From DATFVA01 sp963721075 (lineage in GTDB: Bacteria > Bacteroidota > Ignavibacteria > Ignavibacteriales > Ignavibacteriaceae), in assembly GCA_963721075.1 (NCBI GenBank), contig CAVRHV010000017.1:1-64000 (forward strand): 64,000 bases of DNA, written 5' to 3'. The position numbers were made by a program, and so were the translations under genes. Under the pieces are notes generated by a model that was not told where the DNA came from, did not search any database, and saw nothing but the letters and a program-made list of their open reading frames with translations. Of the stretch, positions 53,262 to 61,918 are shown one piece after another; positions within the stretch are counted from its first letter, which is position 1, and each line of letters opens with the position of its first letter.

Positions 53262-54283
53262 CCGACCTGATCGGAATTGAAAACCATATAGCAGTAATTG
53301 CCGTTGTCCAAATCTGTCCAGGTATTTCCTCCATCGAGAGTATATGCCGAACCGCCTGCATAACCGTTAACATTAACATCTCCTGTTATTACATAGCCGT
53401 CAGCAGTACCAGGTACATAACACACATTTAAGGGGATACAGCCTCCGTAGGGACCGGGAATTTCTGTCCAGGTGTCTCCTCCGTCAGTGGTTTTTTCAAG
53501 GATAGCATAAGCCTCATCCCATCTCCAGAAAACACGCATACCGTTAAGCTGGTCTTTAAATGCGGGAAACATTTCGTAGTTCCCGTTTGTATTAGCTACG
53601 GTAATAATATTCCATGTATAACCTTTGTCAGTTGTCTTGTAGATTCTTGGTCCTGATGCTGAAACTGTTGGTATCCATAAATAATCCCCGATTTCAGGAA
53701 CTTCTACAGGATCCATAAATTCTTGTCCCGTATTGGGTGGAATGTTTGCATCCGGAACTCTCACCCAATCAGCCCCGCCGTTTGTTGTTGTATAGATTTC
53801 TAAGCGCATTGTGGCAGGATCCTGTTCCCCGACAACAACTCCGTTATCTGCATCAAAGAAATGAATATACCCAGGACCGTAAGCTGAGTTTTCATAGATC
53901 AGCGGAAGTTTTGTCCAGGTTGTACCTCCGTCGGTGGTTTTATAAATTCCCTGCATTCCCCAGGTCGCCCAGCTTTCAATTGCGGCAAAAGCAGTGTTTT
54001 CATCGAAGGCAAATATCCACCACGGGGAACCGTTTACCGTTCCCGGGATCGTATCGTTTTCCCATGTTGTACCGCCGTCTGTAGTTCTTAAATATCCATT
54101 TAAGTACCCGGTTCCGGTAAATGAAGTTGTCCAGAGAGCCCAGCAGATATTATCATCTACAGGGTAAAATCTGATCGCCATCCCATCGACGGGGATATTT
54201 GAAGTCTGCACCTGCCATGGCTGCGGAAAGATGGAAACAGAAACTAAACAAAGGGAAAAAATGATTGAAAAAAATGTTCTCAT
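53192..54283 (-). CDS. YCF48/BNR-propeller secreted protein, N-terminal part
   Basis: About 345 true residues. The signal peptide is MRTFFSIIFSLCLVSVSIF. It is followed by BNR/YCF48-like propeller blades, each with a TTDGGTTW-type Asp box: YLRTTDGGTTWENDT, YKTTDGGTTWTKLP, YTTTNGGADWVRVP, YKTTDKGYTWNIIT, EKTTDGGDTWTEIP and YTLDGGNTWTDL. The last ~17 residues belong to a wrong frame after VGWATS. Secreted propellers of this kind bind ligands or hydrolyse glycans; no active site is evident. Confidence 0.83.
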   Translation of the reverse strand: MRTFFSIIFSLCLVSVSIFPQPWQVQTSNIPVDGMAIRFYPVDDNICWALWTTSFTGTGYLNGYLRTTDGGTTWENDTIPGTVNGSPWWIFAFDENTAFAAIESWATWGMQGIYKTTDGGTTWTKLPLIYENSAYGPGYIHFFDADNGVVVGEQDPATMRLEIYTTTNGGADWVRVPDANIPPNTGQEFMDPVEVPEIGDYLWIPTVSASGPRIYKTTDKGYTWNIITVANTNGNYEMFPAFKDQLNGMRVFWRWDEAYAILEKTTDGGDTWTEIPGPYGGCIPLNVCYVPGTADGYVITGDVNVNGYAGGSAYTLDGGNTWTDLDNGNYCYMVFNSDQVGWATSAILPTTFINTSVLQCRFL

Positions 54284-54348
54284 AGCGTGCTCCTTTTAAT
54301 TATTTGATTTATTACAGCTTCTTTGAAGAAGAACTTTGCGATAAATGT

Positions 54349-54666
54349 TTATGTCCGAAGTATCATTTCCTTTTTGCAGGAATAGCTCTCGGTTTTAAGC
54401 TCGTAAATGTAGATCCCGCCTATTAAGTCCTTCATTCTGTTTTCAACAGAAAAATCAATTTTATATGTGCCTGCCTCCTGTTCCTCATCAACCAGTTTAT
54501 CAATCAAATTTCCGTTGAGGTTAAAAACAGTGATCCTTACTCTCGTTTTAAAGGCAACGCAGTATTTTATTGTCGTTCTGTTTCTGAAGGGATTCGGATG
54601 GTTCTGACTCAGATAGAAGTTAAGCGGAATTACTTCATCATCGTGATTGTGGTTCATTTGTTTCAT
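54349..54666 (-). CDS. Stand-alone T9SS-type sorting domain protein
   Basis: A 105-residue protein that is almost entirely a Por-type sorting domain: NFYLSQNHPNPFRNRTTIKY, VRITVFNLNGNLIDKLVDEE, GGIYIYELKTESYSCKKEMI. It starts MKQMNHNHDDEV and has no signal peptide, so it should stay in the cytoplasm. NPFRN replaces the usual NPFNP and several core residues differ. It may be a cytosolic relative of the sorting fold, or a remnant of a longer gene. It lies just upstream of the hybrid sensor gene's 3' end. Confidence 0.7.
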   Translation of the reverse strand: MKQMNHNHDDEVIPLNFYLSQNHPNPFRNRTTIKYCVAFKTRVRITVFNLNGNLIDKLVDEEQEAGTYKIDFSVENRMKDLIGGIYIYELKTESYSCKKEMILRT

Positions 54667-54795
54667 TTTTCCCTCTGACCCTGAAAAATGAATTTATCGA
54701 TTTTATTTACTTATACATTGATAATCTGCAGGGAGGACAATATCTATAACAGATGGTGAAAATGTTTTAACAAATGAGTAATTATTATAAAGCAG

Positions 54796-57414
54796 CTATT
54801 TTTCAGCGGTATTTTGATGGTACATGGTTGGCGGGATTCCGAATTGATTTTTGAAGCACTCCGTAAAATAGGATGGATTGCTGAAACCGACAGCAAAAGA
54901 AATATCTGTAATATTTCCGTAATTTTTTTCTATTAACGCGGCAGCTTTATTTAACCGGATTCTCTTTATAAGTTCAACCGGCGAATCACCCGTCAGACTG
55001 ACAAGTTTTTTATAAAGCAGACTGCGGCTAACAGCCATTTTTTCAGCAAACAATTCAACATTAAAGTAAGGATCTGTAATATTTTCATTTATAGTATTCA
55101 CGGCTTTATGTAAAAATTGCTGATCTATTGACGGCAGCTTTTTCTCTTCTATTTCAATCAGCCCGAATTTCTTGAAATGTTCGTGTAGTCTTTTCCTCTG
55201 TTCAAGGAGATTTTTGATCCTTGCTTTTAATTCAGAAGCTTCGAAAGGTTTCATAATATAATCGTCAGCCCCGGTTTCCAGCCCCACTAATTTATCTCTT
55301 AACGTGGCCTTAGCTGTCAGCAGTATCAACGGGATATGACTGGTTCTTGAATCTGATTTCAACCTATGGCATACCTCTATTCCGTCAAGTACGGGCATCA
55401 TTATATCACTGATAATCAGATCGGGAATTTCACAGAATGATATGGATAATCCCTCGTTTCCGTTTGCGGCTTCAATTACTGCATAAGAGCCGGACAAAAT
55501 TTCCGTAATGTATTTTCTTACATCGACGTTATCTTCAATAATTAATAAAACGGGTTTATCCGTTTCATTGTGGAGCTCATTGTTTCTCGAAGAAGCGTTC
55601 ATCTGAAGCAATGCCGATTCATCGATCTCCGTAATTATGGTTTTATCACTTTCCTCACTGATATAATGATCAAACTCTTCCGGAGAAAAAATTTCCATAC
55701 CTGAAGGCAGATAAACGGTAAATACCGAGCCCTGACCCTCGCGACTTTCTACAGAAATTTTTCCCCGGTGAAGTTCAACCAATTCCTTTATTAAAGATAA
55801 ACCTATCCCGGTTCCTTCATATTCTTTTGAGAGTCTGCTGTCAACCTGATAAAACCGGTCAAATATCTTGCTGAGCTGTTCTTTGGGAATACCGATGCCG
55901 TTATCTGTAACAGATATTCTGATAAATTCCTTATCATTTTCATTTCCTTCAGATTTTAAATTTACTTTAACAGAACCGCCCTGCGGGGTAAATTTAAGAG
56001 CATTCGATAATAAATTGTTTAATATTTTCTCCACTTTATCCCTGTCGAAGAATAAAGGTATCTTTTGATATTCAGAATCAAATTTTAAGGTGATTTGTTT
56101 TTTCTCAGCAAACGGGAGGAATGAAGCAATCAGTTCTTTAATAACCGGAATTATATCCTGTTCATAAACCTTCAGTTTCATTTTACCGGATTCGATTCTT
56201 GAAATATCAAGAAGCTGATTTGCGAGTCTGTTTAATTTCTTGGCACTTCTGTGAATTAATTTTGCTTTTTCCGACACCCTGTCATCTGTTGTAAGTTCCA
56301 GGATCTGCTTTGCGGGTCCCTGGATTAATGTAAGCGGGGTTCTGAACTCGTGAGAAATGTTTGTAAAGAAACGTGTTTTCATTTCATCCAGTTCCTGCAG
56401 CTTTTCGGCTTCCAGGTTCCTCATCTCATAGTCGTGCCTGATCTTCACTCTTTTAAGCTGCATTCTCCATGCCAGATAGACTATACCCGATATTAGCAAA
56501 ACATAAAAGATGTAAGCATAGGTAGTCTGCCACCAGGGGGAGTTAATTAATATTATAAGTGACACTCCTTTTTTATTCCAGACACCATCCCTGTTTGCAG
56601 CAGTAACCGTGAAAATATATTCACCAGGTTCAAGATTAGTATATGAGGCATTCCTCTGAGTTCCGGCCTCAATCCAGTTTTTATCATAATTAACCAGCAT
56701 ATATTTGTACCTGATTTCTGAGGATTCGCTAAAATGCAGCCCCACAAAATCAAAACGCAGATCATTATAATCATAGGGAATAGTCAGTTCCCCGCTCTCA
56801 GAAACAGGTCCATCATAATTCAATTTTTCTTCAGGTTTATTGATAAGAGAAACCCTGCTTAAAACAACTCCCGGAGGTATCGAATCATCCTTCATCTCTT
56901 CCGGCGAAAAAACGAGCACGCCGCCAGTGACACCGAAATACATTTTCCCGTCTGCATCAACCACAGCCTTTGACGATGAAATATTGTTATCGGGTAGTCC
57001 GTCAGTTGTATAATAATTCTTGAATGTTCTTGTTTCAATATTGAATCTTGATAAGCCATCGATAGTACCCACCCAGAGATTACCGGAATCATCTTCCAGC
57101 ATCTGAGTTATCTCAGAATGCGGCAGCCCATCCTTTTTAGTATAATTTTCTATGATCTTATTTTCTGATCTATCCAGTAAACTCAGTCCGGTAAAGTAAT
57201 CTGCTACCCAGAAATTTCCGTTTTTGTCTTCATGTATTACAGTAGGACTATAAAAGCCATAATTTGTAAATGTTTCAGTACTTCTGTTGAACCTGTTCAG
57301 TCCCCCGTAATTTGTTCCGACCCACAAAGTGCCGTCGCGATCCTCGTAAAGAGTTCTTATTTTATCATCGTGAATACTTCCAGGATTATTTGGATCATTG
57401 ACGTACAATGTCAA
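54796..57414 (-). CDS. Hybrid two-component system sensor/regulator, C-terminal part
   Basis: An 872-residue piece of a one-protein two-component system. The last propeller blades (~1-200, e.g. RTLYEDRDGTLWVGTNYGG) are followed by the Y_Y_Y domain (YTNLEPGEYIFTVTAANRDG), a membrane segment (~300-318), HisKA with phospho-His in FFTNISHEFRTPLTLIQG, HATPase_c (NNLLSNALKFTPQGG, GTGIGLSLIKELVE), a receiver (LIIEDNVDVRKY, DLIISDIMMPVLDG) and an AraC-type HTH (FAEKMAVSRSLLYKKL, ISFAVGFSNPSYFTECFKNQ). Such HTCS proteins sense periplasmic glycans or other solutes and switch nearby genes. The N-terminal propeller continues in two other frames up to 58968. Confidence 0.9.
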   Translation of the reverse strand: MTLYVNDPNNPGSIHDDKIRTLYEDRDGTLWVGTNYGGLNRFNRSTETFTNYGFYSPTVIHEDKNGNFWVADYFTGLSLLDRSENKIIENYTKKDGLPHSEITQMLEDDSGNLWVGTIDGLSRFNIETRTFKNYYTTDGLPDNNISSSKAVVDADGKMYFGVTGGVLVFSPEEMKDDSIPPGVVLSRVSLINKPEEKLNYDGPVSESGELTIPYDYNDLRFDFVGLHFSESSEIRYKYMLVNYDKNWIEAGTQRNASYTNLEPGEYIFTVTAANRDGVWNKKGVSLIILINSPWWQTTYAYIFYVLLISGIVYLAWRMQLKRVKIRHDYEMRNLEAEKLQELDEMKTRFFTNISHEFRTPLTLIQGPAKQILELTTDDRVSEKAKLIHRSAKKLNRLANQLLDISRIESGKMKLKVYEQDIIPVIKELIASFLPFAEKKQITLKFDSEYQKIPLFFDRDKVEKILNNLLSNALKFTPQGGSVKVNLKSEGNENDKEFIRISVTDNGIGIPKEQLSKIFDRFYQVDSRLSKEYEGTGIGLSLIKELVELHRGKISVESREGQGSVFTVYLPSGMEIFSPEEFDHYISEESDKTIITEIDESALLQMNASSRNNELHNETDKPVLLIIEDNVDVRKYITEILSGSYAVIEAANGNEGLSISFCEIPDLIISDIMMPVLDGIEVCHRLKSDSRTSHIPLILLTAKATLRDKLVGLETGADDYIMKPFEASELKARIKNLLEQRKRLHEHFKKFGLIEIEEKKLPSIDQQFLHKAVNTINENITDPYFNVELFAEKMAVSRSLLYKKLVSLTGDSPVELIKRIRLNKAAALIEKNYGNITDISFAVGFSNPSYFTECFKNQFGIPPTMYHQNTAEK

Positions 57415-57436
57415 CTTGTTTCTGGGAATATCGTAT

Positions 57437-58180
57437 TTATAAAGTCCCGAGTGTATAGTAGCGATCCATAAATAACCCAGATGATCCCGGATTAAACGTA
57501 ATGATTAATTTTCCTGCCAGGCTCGGGGTTACCGATAGATTATCAGCATAAGAACTCAAAGCTCCGGTAGCAGGACTGAATTTTGCTAATCCCATTGTTC
57601 CTGCAATCCATATATCACCTGTTTTATCAAATACCATCCTGCGGCGTGTAGGAGTTGCCTGTTCTTTACTATTCAGGTAATGAGTAAAGCAGTTGGATTT
57701 AACATCGTATTTGTCGAGTCCCACATCCGTCAGGATCCAGACGTATCCTTTCTGATCGTAAATAATATCAGACACATTCGAACTAATGAGGCTGTTAGGA
57801 TTGCCGTCCTCGTGCTTAAATACCCGAAAGTAGTTTTTTCTCCGGTCATACTTCCGAAGTCCTCGGTCTAATGTGCCTGCCCAAATGATACCCGATTTAT
57901 CTGAGTACAAAGAGAAAATCCTGTTATTAGTAGCCTGTGACTGATCCGGATACAGCTTGTAAAGCTGAAGCGACCCTGTTTTTTCATCTAAATAAAAGAT
58001 CCCTCTTTCGTAATTGACAAACCCGAACCAGATGATCCCTCTCTGATCTCCGATGATATTTCCATATGCATAACTCCTGCTCTCATAAATATTGCTGATA
58101 TCCATTTTGGGGAACTCTATATATGATCTGAACCTGCCGTTTCGGAGTTCAAGACTTGTAACCGAATTATCGGATATCAT
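57437..58180 (-). CDS. Hybrid two-component sensor, middle propeller part (frameshifted)
   Basis: 247 codons of two-component-regulator propeller blades: NIIGDQRGIIWFGFVNYERG, RIFSLYSDKSGIIWAGTLDR, DIIYDQKGYVWILTDVGLDK. In the frame, sequence upstream of the nominal ATG also fits (DPDRKIGWIQSFYKSQNGKL), so the true junction with the first part lies at the run of T at 58271-58275, where one base seems to be missing. On the other side the frame is lost near 57485-57505 and resumes as DHLGYLWIATIHSGLYKYD in the next frame. Confidence 0.82.
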   Translation of the reverse strand: MISDNSVTSLELRNGRFRSYIEFPKMDISNIYESRSYAYGNIIGDQRGIIWFGFVNYERGIFYLDEKTGSLQLYKLYPDQSQATNNRIFSLYSDKSGIIWAGTLDRGLRKYDRRKNYFRVFKHEDGNPNSLISSNVSDIIYDQKGYVWILTDVGLDKYDVKSNCFTHYLNSKEQATPTRRRMVFDKTGDIWIAGTMGLAKFSPATGALSSYADNLSVTPSLAGKLIITFNPGSSGLFMDRYYTLGTL

Positions 58181-58968
58181 CCACAGTTTACCGTTTTGCG
58201 ATTTATAAAAGGACTGGATCCAACCGATTTTTCTGTCGGGATCTGAATCAATTTTATAGTTAGAGAAAGCTTTTTATTTATATCAAATTTCCATAACCCG
58301 TTTTTGTCGGTTCCAATTAAGAGGTTATCCTGAATCTCATCACCTGCAATTGCGTTGATACCGTATCCACGTTTTTGAGTGAACAACAATTCTGAATTTT
58401 TCAAATCATCAATTATTAAATTATATCTTGTAAAGGAACCCTTTTCCCGGTCAAATAAATTCAATCCCTTGTCTGTCCCGATCCAGAATCTTCCTTCGGT
58501 ATCTTCATAGATGCATTGAACACTGTCACTGTTAATACTGTTCGGGCTGCCGGGATAATGTTTATATGATACAAAGGATTCATCCGCACGGTTAAATTTA
58601 TTTAATCCGTCAAGCGTGGCAATCCAGAGGATATTATTTTTATCTTCATAAATTTTGACTATCCCCCTGCTGCTTATACTGCCGCTGTCATTTATATCAG
58701 GCTGAAAGACTTTCATCGAATAGCCATCGTATCTAACCAGTCCGTTCTCAGTACCAAGCCATAAATACCCCTGATAATCCTGAAGAATACAGGTGATTGT
58801 AGTATTTGGCAGGCCTGTCCTGATAGGAATCTTTTCAAAAACAGGTTCAGGCATACGGGAAATGCTGGTTTGCGATAATGCAGTGTTTGAGAAGAAAAGA
58901 AGAATCGGGAGTATCCATAAAAGGATAATATTATTTTTTAGTATCCTACCTGTAATTGCACCTGACAT
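58177..58968 (-). CDS. Hybrid two-component sensor, N-terminal part
   Basis: N-terminus of the hybrid sensor: membrane/signal segment (LLWILPILLFFSNTALSQ) then propeller blades (TCILQDYQGYLWLGTENGLV, KIYEDKNNILWIATLDGLNK, QCIYEDTEGRFWIGTDKGLN). The last ~30 residues are read in the wrong frame because of one base apparently missing in the T5 run at 58271-58275. Joined to the two other parts the protein would be about 1390 residues, the normal size for an HTCS. Confidence 0.82.
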   Translation of the reverse strand: MSGAITGRILKNNIILLWILPILLFFSNTALSQTSISRMPEPVFEKIPIRTGLPNTTITCILQDYQGYLWLGTENGLVRYDGYSMKVFQPDINDSGSISSRGIVKIYEDKNNILWIATLDGLNKFNRADESFVSYKHYPGSPNSINSDSVQCIYEDTEGRFWIGTDKGLNLFDREKGSFTRYNLIIDDLKNSELLFTQKRGYGINAIAGDEIQDNLLIGTDKNGLWKFDINKKLSLTIKLIQIPTEKSVGSSPFINRKTVNCG

Positions 58969-59129
58969 AATCTCCCCATCTCTCTTACTGGACTAAATGC
59001 TGGTGAAAAGAAATTTACAGAAAAGAAATTATTTCAGGGAAGGAGCATCTCAGGATATAACGTGAATTCAATTAATCCCTCAAAAATCTCAGAATATATT
59101 AAAGTTTTCCTGCTTAAAAAGCAATTAAT

Positions 59130-60476
59130 TTAAAACCTGAGAGTAAAAACGGTTTCTTCACCGGCTTTAGATGCGACTCTTATGTTGCCTCCGTGGGCGC
59201 GCATTATCTGGCGGGAGAGACTTAATCCTATTCCTGAGCCGTTCTTCTTGGTGCTGTAGAATGGAATAAAAATCTTTTCCAGTACGTCTTCGGGGATGCC
59301 GGGTCCGTTGTCGGTAACCTTAATAAGTATCTTCCCCCTTTCGTCGAGTAAAGCGGTTAAACCTATTTCTGCTTTTTCTTTACCGTCAAGAGAATGCATG
59401 GCGTTGATAAGCAGATTTATGATTACCTGCTCAACTAACTCCGGATCAGCAGTCAGCTCAAGACTATCAGGCGTTACATTGTGACTGAACTTTATTCCCT
59501 TTTCCTCAAGTTCTTTCGACATCAGATTTTTTATTCTGTCGAACAATGAACTGATCTGAAATATGGAAAAGTTCGGTTTTGGTATGCGGGTCAGATTCCT
59601 GTAGCTGTTAACAAAATGAATGAGACCTTCACTTCTCCTCTGTATTGTATTTACAGCGCTGTTTATATCATCAAGCGATTCGGAATCGGGTGCCGAATGT
59701 TCCTGCAGGTTGTTTTTTAATATCGATTGAACCGTAGATGCAAGTGAGGAAATCGGCGTAATGGAATTCATTATCTCGTGTGTAAGTACCCGTATCAGCT
59801 GCTGCCATGCCTCCATCTCCTTTTCTTCCAGTTCGCTTTGAATGTTCTGTAGGGAGACCAGGATATACTTTTGATCCCTGAGCTTGAATTCGGTGGCATA
59901 TATTATTAACTGTATGAAATCATTCTCATCGGTGATCTTTATGGTGGCCCTCTCTCCTGCTTCCAGAGCAAATAGTTTTTCGGTAAGGGTTTGACTTATC
60001 TTACTGAGTGAGGAAATATTATTAAGATGCGTAACCTTCAGAAGACGTTTTGCTGCATTATTTATGAACTGAACCTCGCCGTTCTGGTTATAGGAAATAA
60101 GCCCCACACCAACGTGCTGCATAACCGTTTCAAGATATCTCAGGTGTTCCTCTTTCTCGCTACGAGTGCTCTGAAATTTCATTATCACTTTATTAAAAGA
60201 TTTGTAAAGGTCCTTAAATGAGCTGCCGAGCGATGTGTCAATAAAGGTTTGCGAAAAGTCTGAATGTTCAATTGCACTTAAGAACCGCGAAAGATCCCTG
60301 TTAGTTTTCTCAACATAATAAATAAGCGAATAAAGCTGAAAGACGATGATTATCGAAAGAACAACAATGCTTGCGTAAAGGACAGTATAAAAAATAAGAT
60401 AGAAGAGGAGAGTTATGGTTAAGCCCAGAACCGCAACCCGCAGTATTATATTCAATCTGAAATTCTTGATTATCAT
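59130..60476 (-). CDS. Membrane histidine kinase with PAS domain (NtrY/NtrB-like)
   Basis: A 448-residue sensor kinase. Two membrane helices lie at ~10-50, then a short linker with SAIEHSDFSQTF, a PAS domain at ~110-205 (ETVMQHVGVGLISYNQNGEV), HisKA with H233 in VLTHEIMNSITPISSLA, and HATPase_c with VIINLLINAMHSLDGK, DNGPGIPEDVLEKIF and GSGIGLSLSRQIMRAHGG. The N-terminal ~220 residues are paralogous to the phosphatase encoded next (SDFSQ, RSEKEE, HVGxGLIS, FKLR..KY.LVSLQ). It would phosphorylate the NtrC-type regulator at 61919. Third gene of the operon, 15 bases after the phosphatase. Confidence 0.9.
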   Translation of the reverse strand: MIIKNFRLNIILRVAVLGLTITLLFYLIFYTVLYASIVVLSIIIVFQLYSLIYYVEKTNRDLSRFLSAIEHSDFSQTFIDTSLGSSFKDLYKSFNKVIMKFQSTRSEKEEHLRYLETVMQHVGVGLISYNQNGEVQFINNAAKRLLKVTHLNNISSLSKISQTLTEKLFALEAGERATIKITDENDFIQLIIYATEFKLRDQKYILVSLQNIQSELEEKEMEAWQQLIRVLTHEIMNSITPISSLASTVQSILKNNLQEHSAPDSESLDDINSAVNTIQRRSEGLIHFVNSYRNLTRIPKPNFSIFQISSLFDRIKNLMSKELEEKGIKFSHNVTPDSLELTADPELVEQVIINLLINAMHSLDGKEKAEIGLTALLDERGKILIKVTDNGPGIPEDVLEKIFIPFYSTKKNGSGIGLSLSRQIMRAHGGNIRVASKAGEETVFTLRF

Positions 60477-60491
60477 AACTTAAGGCCGCCG

Positions 60492-61907
60492 TTAAATGTG
60501 TGAGTCGGACGGTTCGGGTAAATAATTGACAGATATAACCGTAAGGTCATCGAACTGGGGTGAATTATCGCTAAATCCTGTAATTTCTTCTGAAAGAGCT
60601 TTGATGAACTCATCCCCGGCGATATCTTTATTTTTTTCGATGAATTTTAATATTCTTTCCCGTCCGAAGTCTTCGTTATTCTTATTGCGCGTATCATTGA
60701 AGCCGTCGGTGTACATCAATATTATATCCCCTTTGTTAAGACTGATCTTACGATCGCAGATATTCTTCTCGAATATACTGCCGTCTTTTAGTCCCAACCC
60801 GATTCCCGGAGGCCGGAGTATTTCAACCTTGCCTTTTATGCTGTTATAATAAATACCCGGCTCGTGGCCTGCTCTTGCATAGATGAATGAATTCTCTGCA
60901 TAATCGAGGACACCGTAAAACATCGTAACAAAAGAACCCTTTTCAAGTGTATGGATGAGTATTGTGTTCACTTTATTAAGAACCTCACATGGTGAGAGCG
61001 ATGCACCGGCCTGTGACTGAAAGATACCCTTGGTAAGAGTCATATAAAACGCTGCCGGAAGTCCTTTACCTGACACATCGCCTATTACCAAACCAAGCTT
61101 ATTATCACCGAGATCAAAATAATCATAGTAGTCGCCTCCAACTTCCCGGGCTGATACACAGAGTCCCCTTATAGCATAATTTTTAAGAGAAGGATCTTTA
61201 TGCGGCAGAAGCCGGGTCTGCACCTGATGTGCGATCTCCAGTTCTCTGGAGAAACGTTCTCTTTCCAGCTCGTTCTTAATATCCTGCAGTGATACCAGTT
61301 TGTATTTGTGAGTTCTCAGCTTGAAACCGCTCGCGTATAGAGATATCTGTTTCTCAACATTATTCTGCATTACCCTGATGAGTGCGTTCTCTCCCGGATT
61401 TATGTTTTCCAGCGTATTAACGAGTTCAGGACTAACAGATGAGAGCGATTTAATATTTATTATATCGTTTACTTCGAGCAGCTTTTTAGCAGCATCGTTA
61501 ATAATTTCGATCTTTCCGCTTTCAGTGAATGAAATAAGGCCGATGCCCACGTGCTTAACAACCGTCTGCAGGTACTGGAAGTTTTCTTCTTTTTCCGAAC
61601 GCGCTTCTTTGATCTGGTTCATTACCTGTGTAAATGCACTGCCCAGTTCAAGGAAAGAACCCCCAAGTTTTTCCATGGGAAATGACTGGGAGAAGTCGGA
61701 ATGCTTAATTGAAAGGATAAACTTAGATACCTCGGTATTGGTGTTGTCGACAAATCTGATCAACAGAAATATCTGCACAATTATCGCAGACGCAATGATA
61801 ATCGGAGTTATGCTGAGCGAACTCTCAAACCATACATAAAAAAGCAGGAACACAGAAAATGTGAGTGCGAGGATCCTGAAGATCAGATTTAGTCGAAAGT
61901 TTGTCAT
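60492..61907 (-). CDS. PP2C/SpoIIE-type serine phosphatase with membrane PAS sensor
   Basis: A 471-residue protein. Residues ~1-225 (two membrane helices and a PAS domain) repeat the sensor of the kinase at 59130. The output at ~230-460 is an RsbU/SpoIIE phosphatase: ELEIAHQVQTRLLPHKDP, VGGDYYDYFDLGDNKLGLVI, DVSGKGLPAAFYMTLTKG, ILMYTDGFNDTRN and QFDDLTVI supply the metal aspartates. Such enzymes dephosphorylate anti-anti-sigma (STAS) proteins or other phospho-Ser/Thr proteins; no STAS gene is in the window. It lies between the response regulator gene (11 bases) and the kinase gene. Confidence 0.9.
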   Translation of the reverse strand: MTNFRLNLIFRILALTFSVFLLFYVWFESSLSITPIIIASAIIVQIFLLIRFVDNTNTEVSKFILSIKHSDFSQSFPMEKLGGSFLELGSAFTQVMNQIKEARSEKEENFQYLQTVVKHVGIGLISFTESGKIEIINDAAKKLLEVNDIINIKSLSSVSPELVNTLENINPGENALIRVMQNNVEKQISLYASGFKLRTHKYKLVSLQDIKNELERERFSRELEIAHQVQTRLLPHKDPSLKNYAIRGLCVSAREVGGDYYDYFDLGDNKLGLVIGDVSGKGLPAAFYMTLTKGIFQSQAGASLSPCEVLNKVNTILIHTLEKGSFVTMFYGVLDYAENSFIYARAGHEPGIYYNSIKGKVEILRPPGIGLGLKDGSIFEKNICDRKISLNKGDIILMYTDGFNDTRNKNNEDFGRERILKFIEKNKDIAGDEFIKALSEEITGFSDNSPQFDDLTVISVNYLPEPSDSHI

Positions 61908-61918
61908 TAATTAAGCCA

